In this document: positions 9,582 to 17,617 of the stretch, piece after piece
Layout of the letters: each line of letters opens with the position of its first letter
How positions within the stretch are numbered: position 1 is the stretch's first letter
Source: Emticicia sp. BO119
Lineage (GTDB): Bacteria; Bacteroidota; Bacteroidia; Cytophagales; Spirosomataceae
Length of the DNA stretch: 64,000 nt
NCBI RefSeq assembly: GCF_013912375.1
Contig: NZ_JACETV010000008.1
Location: forward strand, 215,421-279,420
Direction: 5' to 3'
Notes under the pieces: model-generated
What the model was told of the DNA's origin: nothing
The model's input: the letters and a program-made list of their open reading frames with translations, nothing else
Databases searched by the model: none
Program-made: the position numbers and the translations under genes

Positions 9582-10418
9582 ATGATTTCTTTCACGCGTT
9601 CAGCCACTCTTATAGTCATAATTTTTTCAGTCGGCCTTTTTACAGGTGCTTTTACGCCAAACAAAAAACCAAAGTTTAAAGTTATTGCCTTTTATACTGC
9701 CAAAAATGATAGAGCACATATCAGCTATGTACATGAAGCCAACAAGGGTTTTCTAAAAATGGCTCAGGAAAATAATTTCACTTATGATTCCACGAACAAC
9801 TGGAGCAATCTGAATACTGATTTTTTGAAACAATATCAGGTTGTACTTTTCTTAGATACCCGTCCGGAAGACCCGTCACAGAGAGAGGCGTTCAGACAAT
9901 ACATGGAAAACGGCGGTGGATGGATGGGCTTCCATTTTGCAGGATTTGCATTGAATAAATCGGCCTTTAATCAGGATTGGGATTGGTATCATAATGAATT
10001 TTTAGGGTCAGGCGAATATAGAAGCAATACATGGAGGCCTACCTCAGCAATCTTGAGAATAGAAGCTAAAAAACACCCTGCCATGAAGCACCTACCAGAA
10101 ACCTTTAAATCGTCTCCCAACGAGTGGTACAGATGGAAAAATGACTTAAAGGCAAATCCTGATATAGAGATTCTGATGTCTATTGATTCCACAAGTTTTC
10201 CATTAGGCACAGGTCCAAAACAACATGAAATCTGGCATAGTGGCTACTATCCTGTAGTGTGGACAAACAAAAAGTATAAAATGATTTATGCCAATATGGG
10301 GCATAATGATATTGACTACGAAGGCAAAACCAATAAAGAATTATCATTTACTTTCAATAACGAAATCCAGAATAAATTTCTGCTTGATGCACTATTGTGG
10401 TTGGGAAGAAAGAAATAA
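9582..10418 (+). CDS. ThuA-domain secreted protein
   Basis: 278 residues with an N-terminal signal or anchor (SATLIVIIFSVGLFTGAF). The ThuA fold is a GATase-like Rossmann domain. It is shown by KVIAFYTAKNDRAHISYVHEANKGF, VVLFLDTRPEDPSQREAFRQYME, GGWMGFHFAGFA, HPAMKHLP, and the end NKFLLDALLWLGRK. ThuA proteins were linked to trehalose or disaccharide use, and in Bacteroidota they are usually exported with sugar-acting enzymes. No catalytic residues can be named. Probable periplasmic sugar-related role. Confidence 0.85.
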   Translation: MISFTRSATLIVIIFSVGLFTGAFTPNKKPKFKVIAFYTAKNDRAHISYVHEANKGFLKMAQENNFTYDSTNNWSNLNTDFLKQYQVVLFLDTRPEDPSQREAFRQYMENGGGWMGFHFAGFALNKSAFNQDWDWYHNEFLGSGEYRSNTWRPTSAILRIEAKKHPAMKHLPETFKSSPNEWYRWKNDLKANPDIEILMSIDSTSFPLGTGPKQHEIWHSGYYPVVWTNKKYKMIYANMGHNDIDYEGKTNKELSFTFNNEIQNKFLLDALLWLGRKK

Positions 10419-10577
10419 TTGAGTGAATAAATTGTCAGAACTGTGATTTTGCTGATTTTTATGATTTCAAGAATGGTTTTTTGAAAAAATAAACTCTCTA
10501 ATATTAATTTTAGTTATAAAAATAAATCAATGACATCACACAAATCAGCTAAATCATTTGTTCGGACAAAATCACTC
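10418..10577. repeat. Palindromic intergenic repeat, copy 2, with extended arms
   Basis: The core 10434-10567 matches copy 1 at 6535: GTCAGAACTGTGATTTTGCT on the left against the complement of AAATCAGCTAAATCATTTGT on the right, and ATGATTTCAA-type sequence further in. The arms extend outward here, with ATTGAGTGA near 10419 facing TCACTCAAT near 10570. It begins at the stop of the ThuA gene and ends just before the VOC gene. Confidence 0.65.
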
Positions 10578-10605
10578 AATCACTAATTCACTCAATTGCC
10601 CTCAT

Positions 10606-11007
10606 ATGAAACAACAAATAGCACATATCTCACTGGTAGTAAATGATTACGACGAAGCAATAGCGTTTTATACTGAAAAACTTCATTTCAAACTCGTTGA
10701 AGATACCCCTTTGAGCGATACCAAGCGTTGGGTAATTGTTAGTCCGCCTGGTAGTACTACAGGTTGTAATTTATTATTAGCCAAGGCATCAACAGAGGAG
10801 CAGAAAAGCCGGGTAGGTAACCAGACAGGAGGACGTGTATTTTTATTCTTGTTTACAGATGATTTCTGGCGGGATTATAAGAACATGATAGCTAATGAGA
10901 TTAAATTTGTAAGGCAACCATCTGAGGAAGAATATGGAACAGTGGCAGTATTTGAAGATTTATACGGCAATCTGTGGGATTTTATCGAATCTAAGAAAAG
11001 TACATAA
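10606..11007 (+). CDS. VOC-family (glyoxalase/bleomycin-resistance-like) protein
   Basis: Start chosen at the ATG 10606 (MKQQIAHISLVVNDYDEAIA), giving 133 residues. A longer TTG-initiated reading from 10558 would begin inside the palindromic repeat. The VOC betaalphabetabetabeta motif is clear: HISLVVNDYDEAIAFYTEKL, then RVFLFLFTDDFWRDYKNM and EYGTVAVFEDLYGNLWDFIE. The metal-ligand positions are the H of HISLVV and the E near the end. Members are glyoxalase I, dioxygenases or resistance proteins; this small single-domain form cannot be assigned further. Confidence 0.85.
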   Translation: MKQQIAHISLVVNDYDEAIAFYTEKLHFKLVEDTPLSDTKRWVIVSPPGSTTGCNLLLAKASTEEQKSRVGNQTGGRVFLFLFTDDFWRDYKNMIANEIKFVRQPSEEEYGTVAVFEDLYGNLWDFIESKKST

Positions 11008-11226
11008 TTTTAAGCCAAGATGTTAGTTCTAATTCGTTCTTTCTTTTTTTAATCCAATATTACGTATAGCATTTAATATTAAAGTATCCGAAATGCTTTT
11101 GTTGTTATGATAAAGTGTTTCACAAAATGCTTCTAAAATATTGGTTATCAGGTCATAAAAAATATATCATCAAAAAATAAAACCTGAAAATTGATTAGTA
11201 TATTTGATTAAAAAACAGATTGAGTC

Positions 11227-12483
11227 ATGGCAAGAAAACTACTGATTCTACTCTTCTTATTGAGTTTCCGGCAAGGTTTTGCGAACTCAATTCTGGTACC
11301 AATGGACGATACCCAGTCTAACCATCTGAAAGCCTATGGTATAGCCTACAACACACTTCAACAGAATACAGAACTTGATTGGCTACTCAACTATCGAGGA
11401 GGTAGCTTTTTGTTTGACTATAGCCCTTCTTTAGAAAAAGAATGTCTGGTAAGAGGCGTATCTTTTGAGGTGCTTTCTACAGCCAATGTGCAGGCCATTC
11501 TGAGAGAGATTTCCGATCCTGACATAAATATGGAAGTAGTACGCTTATATAAAGCTGCTAAAATAGCTGTGTATTCACCTATTAAAATAAGCCTTTCTAA
11601 TTTTGAAGATACCGACGCCGTTTTATTGGTGTTGAAATATGCCGAGATTCCTTTTGAAGTAATTTATGATGAAGAAATTATCAGGGGCGATTTAGCTAAA
11701 TATGATTGGCTCCATCTGCATCACGAAGATTTTACAGGGCAATATGGCCGTAATATCCGCCGCATGTCTGCTTTAGATATGAAAGCGCAAGAAGATATTG
11801 CTAAAAGGCTAAAATATTCGAAAGTATCAGCATTGAAATTAGATGTGGCCAAAATGATTAAACTATTCTGCATGGGTGGAGGGTATTTATTTGCCATGTG
11901 CTCAGGTGCCGAAACATTAGACATCGCTTTATCAGCAGAAGAAACAGATATTGTAAGCAGCAGATTTGATGGCGATGATATTGACCCTGGTGCGCAATCA
12001 AAATTAGATTTTAACAAAACCCTTGCCTTTGAGAATTTCAGTTTGTATTTCAATGATGGTGAAGGTTATGGCTCTATGTCATTTTCTGACATTAATGTGT
12101 GGTCAGGCAGATTTGATGATGAATCATCTTCTTATTTTGACCTGTTCGATTTCTCTGCCAAATGGGACGTGATTCCGGCAATGTTAGGACAGAATCATGA
12201 GCATCTTATCAGAGAATTTATGGGACAAACCTCTGCTTTTAATAAAAAGACTGTTAAATCTAATGTGCTTGTGATGGGTGAAGGCAAAGAATCGCATCGT
12301 TATATCTATGGTGAACTGGGTTTAGGACAATGGGTATTTTATGGAGGCCATGACCCGGAAGGGCGTCGTGGTTTTCACCGGACTCCAACCGACCTGAATC
12401 TTTTTCCTCATTCACCGGGTTATCGACTTATTCTCAATAATGTCTTATTCCCATCAGCCAGAAAAAAGAAAAGGAAGACCTGA
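11227..12483 (+). CDS. Secreted GATase-like protein of unknown function
   Basis: 418 residues with a signal peptide (LLILLFLLSFRQGFAN). The N-terminus SILVPMDDTQSNHLKAYGIA and LLNYRGGSFLFDY mark a Bacteroidota family that some databases, as I recall, call 'asparagine synthetase B'. No asparagine synthetase motif is visible, so I do not use that name. The middle holds FCMGGGYLFAMCSGAETLDIAL, a nucleophile-elbow-like segment as in class I glutamine-amidotransferase folds, and the end holds WVFYGGHDPEGRR. Likely periplasmic; reaction unknown. A TATATTTG at 11199-11206 could be its -7 box. Confidence 0.7.
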   Translation: MARKLLILLFLLSFRQGFANSILVPMDDTQSNHLKAYGIAYNTLQQNTELDWLLNYRGGSFLFDYSPSLEKECLVRGVSFEVLSTANVQAILREISDPDINMEVVRLYKAAKIAVYSPIKISLSNFEDTDAVLLVLKYAEIPFEVIYDEEIIRGDLAKYDWLHLHHEDFTGQYGRNIRRMSALDMKAQEDIAKRLKYSKVSALKLDVAKMIKLFCMGGGYLFAMCSGAETLDIALSAEETDIVSSRFDGDDIDPGAQSKLDFNKTLAFENFSLYFNDGEGYGSMSFSDINVWSGRFDDESSSYFDLFDFSAKWDVIPAMLGQNHEHLIREFMGQTSAFNKKTVKSNVLVMGEGKESHRYIYGELGLGQWVFYGGHDPEGRRGFHRTPTDLNLFPHSPGYRLILNNVLFPSARKKKRKT

Positions 12484-12521
12484 TTAACTATTCGCTTAAT
12501 AAAAAACTATGCCCCTAATTG

Positions 12522-12550
12522 AAATCAGACCCCGGTCTGATTTTTTTTTA
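12522..12550 (+). terminator. Intrinsic terminator after the GATase-like gene
   Basis: AATCAGACC and GGTCTGATT form a GC-containing stem followed by a run of T, 40 bases after the stop at 12483. Confidence 0.75.
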
Positions 12551-12552
12551 TT

Positions 12553-12560
12553 TATCTTTG
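12553..12560 (+). promoter_or_regulatory. Possible -7 box of the YuaF/flotillin operon
   Basis: TATCTTTG fits the Bacteroidota -7 consensus TAnnTTTG and lies between the terminator and the operon start at 12706. No TTG sits at the ideal 19-20 base distance, so this is weak. Confidence 0.3.
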
Positions 12561-12705
12561 GTGAAAAATAAATATCCAAATAGTTTTTTTACATTTTCCC
12601 GGGCTGGTCAAGCCATTTGTCATAAATCATATTCAGCCTTCATGAAAAACGCTTACTTTCGGGTATTGAACTGTTTTTTACTACACATAACCTTAATGAA
12701 ACCCT

Positions 12706-13269
12706 ATGGAATTTTTTGATAACCTGGAGCCTTTGCTAAGGACTTTCTGGTACATCGCTATCCCTACCAGTTTAATTTTCCTTATTCAGACCATCATGAC
12801 CTTTGCCGGAGTTGATGCAGCTGATGGAATTGAAGCCGACTTTGATGGAGATTTAGGTCATTCGCATGAACCCTTTCAACTTTTTTCATTTAGAAATCTG
12901 ATTAATTTTCTGTTAGGATTTAGTTGGACAGGTATTTCTTTTTATAATCTTGTCGGCAACCGTTTTATACTTGCTATTATTGCCTTTCTGATTGGAATTG
13001 CATTTGTAGCTGTATTCTTTTTTATCATTCAGCAAATCGGTAAGCTTTCTGAGGATAACTCTTTCCAGATCAGCAATACGGTTAATCAGGTAGGGTCTGT
13101 TTATCTGAGTATTCCTGAGCACAAAAGTGGCAAAGGTAAAGTGCAGATAAGTATCAAAGGTACCTTTCATGAATTAGAAGCTATAACTGAAAACGGGAGA
13201 ATCAAAACTAATGAAACCGTAAGAATCATCGGTATAGAAAACAATACCCTTGTCGTAGAAAAAATTTAA
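12706..13269 (+). CDS. YuaF/NfeD-like membrane protein with OB-fold
   Basis: 187 residues. It has membrane segments at about 15-35 (YIAIPTSLIFLIQTIM), 60-80 and 85-110 (ILAIIAFLIGIAFVAVFFFII). A C-terminal soluble beta-rich domain follows (GSVYLSIPEHKSGKGKVQIS...ETVRIIGIENNTLVVEKI), the OB-fold of NfeD/YuaF proteins. Such proteins pair with flotillins (YuaF-YuaG in Bacillus), forming membrane-organising microdomains. The flotillin gene starts 12 bases downstream, so the two are an operon. The assignment rests on topology, the OB-like tail and this pairing. Confidence 0.8.
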   Translation: MEFFDNLEPLLRTFWYIAIPTSLIFLIQTIMTFAGVDAADGIEADFDGDLGHSHEPFQLFSFRNLINFLLGFSWTGISFYNLVGNRFILAIIAFLIGIAFVAVFFFIIQQIGKLSEDNSFQISNTVNQVGSVYLSIPEHKSGKGKVQISIKGTFHELEAITENGRIKTNETVRIIGIENNTLVVEKI

Positions 13270-13281
13270 CCTTATACACAT

Positions 13282-14805
13282 ATGTCTGAAATGTCTTCAC
13301 CACTTATTATTATTGTTGTGGCTGCTATTGTTCTGTTTGTGACAATCACTGCCCTTATTTCAAGGTATAAAAGATGCCCTTCTGATAAAATTCTGGTTAT
13401 TTATGGTAGAACAGGAGGAACTTCCGCCAAATGTATTCATGGTGGAGGTGCATTTATCTGGCCAGTTATTCAGGATTACGCTTTTTTAGATCTGAAACCT
13501 ATCTCAATTGAGGCGAACCTGACCAATGCTTTAAGTCGCCAGAACATCAGAGTAGATGTTCCTTGTCGGTTTACTATTGCTATTTCGACGGAAGCAGATA
13601 GCATGAATAATGCTGCTGAAAGATTATTAGGCCTGTCGGCAGAGCAAATACAGGAATTATCAAAGGATATACTCTTCGGTCAGTTACGTCTGGTTATTGC
13701 TACTATGACTATTGAGGAAATTAACTCCGACCGAGATAAATTTTTAGATAATATCTCAAAAAATGTAGATACAGAATTAAAGAAAATCGGCTTGAAGCTG
13801 ATTAACGTAAATGTAACTGACATTAAAGATGAGTCAGGCTATATAGAAGCATTGGGCAAAGAAGCTGCGGCAAAGGCAATCAACGAAGCAAAAGTCAGTG
13901 TTGCAGAACAAGAGAAAATCGGAGAAACAGGAAAAGCGTTAGCTGACCGTGAAAGGGATACCCAGATTGCAGAAACCCACAGAGACCGTGATGTAAAGAT
14001 CGCTATTACCCAGAAAGATCGCGAAATCAGTATTGCATCAGCAGGAAAAGACGAAGCCATTGGTAAAGCAGAAGCAACCAGAGATACGCGTGTGAAAACC
14101 TCGGAAGCCAATGCTGTGGCCGTAAAAGGAGAAAACGAAGCTAAAATTGCCATTGCTAATTCGGAAGCACTAAGAAGAGAAAAAGAAGCAGAAGCGCTTC
14201 GTATAGCGATTACGGCAGAAAAAGTACAACAGGCTAAAGCACTTGAAGAAGCCTACTTAGCCGAGCAAAAAGCCGAGTTAGCACGTTCTGAAAGAGAGCG
14301 TTCTACTCAGATTGCCAATATTGTGATTCCGGCGGAAATAGCCAAACAAAGAGCCATCATCGAGGCCCAGGCAGAGGCAGAAAGAATCAGAGAAAGTGCC
14401 AAAGGGGAAGCCGACGCTATTTATGCCAAAATGGAAGCCGAAGCCAAAGGTTTGTTTGAAATATTGACTAAACAAGCTGAAGGTTATAGAGAAGTTGTAG
14501 CTGCTGCAGGAGGCGATCCAACAAAGGCCTTCCAATTACTTTTGATTGAAAAACTACCGGAATTGGTTAAAACACAGGTGGAAGCCGTTAAAAATATCAA
14601 GATTGATAAAATTACTGTTTGGGATTCAGGCAATGGCACAAATGATAATGGGAGTTCTTCTACTGCCAATTTTGTGTCAGGTATGATGAAAACTGTACCG
14701 CCATTGAACGATTTATTTAATATGGCTGGTCTTAATTTACCTACTTATCTGAAAGGAGAGGAGAAACCAGAGGTGCCTAAAGAAGACCCTAAAGCCAAAA
14801 AATAA
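13282..14805 (+). CDS. Flotillin-family protein
   Basis: 507 residues. One N-terminal membrane segment (LIIIVVAAIVLFVTITALI) is followed by an SPFH/band-7 domain (PSDKILVIYGRTGG, NIRVDVPCRFTIAIS, AERLLGLSAEQIQELSKDIL, LKLINVNVTDIKDESGYIEALG). About 220 residues of Glu/Ala-rich coiled coil follow, with the flotillin EA repeats (AEAERIRESAKGEADAIYAK). The tail is polar and ends in lysines. Flotillins oligomerise at the inner membrane and organise lipid microdomains. Length and order match YqiK/FloT types. It is the second gene of the unit with the YuaF-like protein. Confidence 0.92.
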   Translation: MSEMSSPLIIIVVAAIVLFVTITALISRYKRCPSDKILVIYGRTGGTSAKCIHGGGAFIWPVIQDYAFLDLKPISIEANLTNALSRQNIRVDVPCRFTIAISTEADSMNNAAERLLGLSAEQIQELSKDILFGQLRLVIATMTIEEINSDRDKFLDNISKNVDTELKKIGLKLINVNVTDIKDESGYIEALGKEAAAKAINEAKVSVAEQEKIGETGKALADRERDTQIAETHRDRDVKIAITQKDREISIASAGKDEAIGKAEATRDTRVKTSEANAVAVKGENEAKIAIANSEALRREKEAEALRIAITAEKVQQAKALEEAYLAEQKAELARSERERSTQIANIVIPAEIAKQRAIIEAQAEAERIRESAKGEADAIYAKMEAEAKGLFEILTKQAEGYREVVAAAGGDPTKAFQLLLIEKLPELVKTQVEAVKNIKIDKITVWDSGNGTNDNGSSSTANFVSGMMKTVPPLNDLFNMAGLNLPTYLKGEEKPEVPKEDPKAKK

Positions 14806-14827
14806 ATTTATTTTCTCAAAAATTATG

Positions 14828-14869
14828 ATAGTGTTATCTTTCAATAATGAGCGGTAACACTATTTTTTG
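14828..14869 (+). terminator. Intrinsic terminator after flotillin
   Basis: ATAGTGTTA (14828-14836) pairs with TAACACTAT (14855-14863), then TTTTTT. It is 22 bases after the stop. Confidence 0.7.
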
Positions 14870-15009
14870 TTAAAAATTATGGTAGAAAAATATTCTATAC
14901 GTATCTTAGCAGTCCGATTAAAAAAATGAATCATTTTTTACTAAATCGTCATTATTTTTGAGAAAATGACTGATTTTGATACTATACTGTTTACCAAAGA
15001 ATATTGCGC

Positions 15010-16200
15010 ATGTCTATTGACTCAAAAATAAAACGTTTAGCTAAGGAATTTGCTTCTGAAACTATTGCTAATCGTCGTTATTTGCATACAAACCCCGAAC
15101 TTTCTTTTCAGGAATATAATACTGCACGTTTTGTAGCTCAAAAACTTAAAGATATTGGTCTAAGTCCACAGGAAGGCATTGCCAATACCGGAGTTGTAGC
15201 CCTTGTTGAGGGCAAAAATTGTGAAAGTAAAGTAATCGGGTTAAGAGCTGATATGGATGCTCTGCCTATTTTTGAGAAGAATGATGTTCCTTATAAATCT
15301 ATTAATGAGGGTGTGATGCACGCTTGTGGACATGACGTGCACACTTCCTCTTTGCTTGGTACCGCAAAAATTTTACATGAGCTACGTGAAGAATTTGAAG
15401 GAACGGTCAAGCTGGTTTTTCAGCCAGCCGAGGAAAAAGCACCAGGTGGGGCTTCTATTATGATTAAAGAGGGAGTATTAGAAAATCCTGCTCCTGCTGG
15501 TATGATAGGGCAACACGTAGCACCTAATATTCCGGTTGGAAAGATTGGTTTCAGAGAGGGAATGTATATGGCTAGTACTGATGAGTTATATATGACCATT
15601 AAAGGCAAAGGTGGCCATGGTGCTATGCCCGACCAGTTGATAGACCCTGTGCTGATAGCCTCACATGTAATTGTTTCATTGCAGCAGATTATTTCCCGTA
15701 ACCGTAAGCCGGCTAATCCTTCAGTATTGTCTTTCGGAAGATTTATTGCTGATGGAGTAACCAATGTTATTCCGAATGAAGTAACGATTCAGGGGACATT
15801 CCGATGTATGGATGAAGAATGGCGAGAAGATGGCCTACGTCGCATGAAAAAAATGGCAGAAGGCATTACGGAAGCGATGGGCGGCATTTGTGATTTTGAG
15901 GTAGTAAAAGGGTATCCTTTCCTGAAAAATCATCCTGAATTGACCCGCCGCTTGAAAAATGAGGCCATTGAATATATGGGCGCAGCAAATGTAATTGACC
16001 TTGATTTATGGATGGCAGGCGAAGATTTTGCTTTTTACTCACAAGTAGTAGATTCCTGTTTTTATAGATTAGGTACTCGAAACGAAACCCGTGGAATCGT
16101 TTCAGGCGTACATACACCTACTTTTGATGTTGACGAAACTGCACTTGAGATAGGTCCCGGGCTGATGTCATGGTTAGCTATCCGTGAATTAGCCCAATAA
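15010..16200 (+). CDS. M20-family amidohydrolase (hippurate hydrolase-like)
   Basis: Start taken at the ATG 15010 (MSIDSKIKRLAKEF); an in-frame TTG two codons earlier is less likely. 396 residues. M20D metal-dependent amidohydrolase: RRYLHTNPELSFQEYNTA, GLRADMDALPIFEKN, HACGHDVHTSSLLGTAKIL (metal-binding C and H), VFQPAEEKAPGGA (acid and metal Glu), GKGGHGAMP in the dimerisation domain, and WMAGEDFAFY near the end. These enzymes release amino acids from N-acyl or N-benzoyl amino acids or IAA conjugates in the cytoplasm. No signal peptide is seen. The precise substrate is unknown. Confidence 0.92.
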   Translation: MSIDSKIKRLAKEFASETIANRRYLHTNPELSFQEYNTARFVAQKLKDIGLSPQEGIANTGVVALVEGKNCESKVIGLRADMDALPIFEKNDVPYKSINEGVMHACGHDVHTSSLLGTAKILHELREEFEGTVKLVFQPAEEKAPGGASIMIKEGVLENPAPAGMIGQHVAPNIPVGKIGFREGMYMASTDELYMTIKGKGGHGAMPDQLIDPVLIASHVIVSLQQIISRNRKPANPSVLSFGRFIADGVTNVIPNEVTIQGTFRCMDEEWREDGLRRMKKMAEGITEAMGGICDFEVVKGYPFLKNHPELTRRLKNEAIEYMGAANVIDLDLWMAGEDFAFYSQVVDSCFYRLGTRNETRGIVSGVHTPTFDVDETALEIGPGLMSWLAIRELAQ

Positions 16201-16328
16201 TAATACGTAGAGTATTTTTAAATACTCTGCCCATATAACTTTTGTTTAGAAACTTTTGCTCGTATAAAATTATGCCCTTAAACTGCTCCTATTTACTTTA
16301 TCAACTGTAAAAGTTATAGTAAAAGTTT

Positions 16329-16649
16329 ATGAAAATTATAATCATCCTATTACAAGTATTGGGAGCCATTACTATATTTCCCTGGTTCTCAATGGCAGGT
16401 CTATCATTTATTGTTTTAAAGCCTTCTAAATCTTTAAAGAAGCACCTTCCCATACTTCTTCTTATAGCTGTGTTTGCCTATCCATTAATTATGGGTAGCA
16501 GTTATTGGTGGTCATGGACAAATTTCTTTGAGGGTTACCCTAAAAGAGCTATTTTCTTTAGTTGCTTACCACTCATTATTTTCGGTATTGCCTATTTACT
16601 CATTGCTAATCTGACTGACTTTATAGAGAAAATCAGAACAAAAAAATGA
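16329..16649 (+). CDS. Small membrane protein, unknown
   Basis: 106 residues with three hydrophobic segments (IIIILLQVLGAITIFPWFSM; LPILLLIAVFAYPLIMG; AIFFSCLPLIIFGIAYLLIA) and a lysine-rich C-terminus. I do not recognise a family. It is a single-gene unit closed by the bidirectional terminator at 16641. Support for coding is the ATG, hydrophobic periodicity, the placement just before a terminator, and no competing gene. Confidence 0.65.
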   Translation: MKIIIILLQVLGAITIFPWFSMAGLSFIVLKPSKSLKKHLPILLLIAVFAYPLIMGSSYWWSWTNFFEGYPKRAIFFSCLPLIIFGIAYLLIANLTDFIEKIRTKK

Positions 16650-16676
16650 GGTACATGAATGCACCTCATTTTTATT
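16641..16676. terminator. Bidirectional terminator between convergent genes
   Basis: AAAAATGAGGT and ACCTCATTTTT form a perfect stem with flanking A and T runs on both sides. It overlaps the last codons of the small membrane protein and the stop region of the lipoprotein gene on the other strand. Confidence 0.8.
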
Positions 16677-17490
16677 TTCCCGCGTATTTTTCTACTACAA
16701 TACCTTTCAGTTCTTGCCAGGATATATCAAGAATAATCATTCCACGAGCATATGAAGCCACTTCATAAGGATTATATAATAGGCGTAAGCCTTCTTTAGT
16801 GATGGCTATATTATGTGGCAAAATGAATTTATTTTCAGGAAAAAAGTAATCTTCCATTCTAAATTCTATACCACTTTCTTTGGCCATTTCGGCTTCCTCA
16901 GTTTTGAATTTTGCTTCTGCCAATTTATTCAAAGCTACTGTATCTTTTACTATCTCCTGCGTTGTCAACAGTTTTCCAGAAACAGCATCAAAATTATAGA
17001 AAGAAGTATTATAATTACCATGAGCTCCACCAGTATAAGTAGATTCATTATAATACAATGAAATGACATTTGATGAAATCCATAAGGTATCACCTAAGGC
17101 TTCATACGTGTAAACCATATTAGGAACGTCAGGCATTTCTTTTTGTGCATCTGACACACTTTTAAAGAAGCTCTTTGCTGCATCTACGAGATTATTTGCG
17201 ATCTTTCTGTTACCCTCAGGATCAGATATTCCCGAAAGCCCTTCTATTGGTAAGGCTTCCATAAATGCGTTGATTTTAAGTATTACAGAGTCATTACCTC
17301 CTGTAAGTTTAGGGTAGGTTATATCTATTGAGGATATTAGTGTATCGCCTTCTGTAGTAATATAAGGAGTACTTTCCTGTTTAAAACTAACACTATCTAC
17401 TGCAATAGAATCATTCGTAGTAGTCTCTTTATTTGTTTGGCAGGCTGAAATAGCCCCTGCTAAAACCATTAAGTAAATTATTCTTTTCAT
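16672..17490 (-). CDS. DUF3298/DUF4163-type lipoprotein
   Basis: 272 residues. A lipoprotein signal (MKRIIYLMVLAGAISAC) has the acylated Cys at 17. The mature part carries an N-terminal DUF4163-like section (DTLISSIDITYPKLTGG...ILKINAFME) and a DUF3298 section (WISSNVISLYYNESTYTGGAHGNYNTSFYNFD...LTTQEIV, then EGLRLLYNPYEVASYARG). This is the PdaC/RsiV extracellular fold. Related domains bind lysozyme or sit on polysaccharide deacetylases; the lone lipoprotein form has no known activity. Probably faces the periplasm or the surface. Confidence 0.85.
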   Translation of the reverse strand: MKRIIYLMVLAGAISACQTNKETTTNDSIAVDSVSFKQESTPYITTEGDTLISSIDITYPKLTGGNDSVILKINAFMEALPIEGLSGISDPEGNRKIANNLVDAAKSFFKSVSDAQKEMPDVPNMVYTYEALGDTLWISSNVISLYYNESTYTGGAHGNYNTSFYNFDAVSGKLLTTQEIVKDTVALNKLAEAKFKTEEAEMAKESGIEFRMEDYFFPENKFILPHNIAITKEGLRLLYNPYEVASYARGMIILDISWQELKGIVVEKYAGK

Positions 17491-17617
17491 TTATCAGAAG
17501 TTTGTTTGCCAAATATAAAGGTTTCTTTAATCTTGCTGATAGAATATAAAACAAAATGCTGAAATTTGAGGACTCAAAAAGCTATCAGGCATTGCTCGTA
17601 TAAACAAAACTTACGGA

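Noticed and set aside
12519..12719. 66-codon plus-strand frame
   Set aside because: It starts from TTG inside a terminator hairpin, crosses a likely promoter, and overlaps the real YuaF-like gene start.
13839..14153. Minus-strand frame inside flotillin
   Set aside because: Alanine/serine-rich shadow of the flotillin Glu/Ala coiled coil.
16209..16228. AGAGTATTT hairpin after the M20 gene as a terminator
   Set aside because: The stem is short and AT-only and is not followed by a T run; too weak to annotate.
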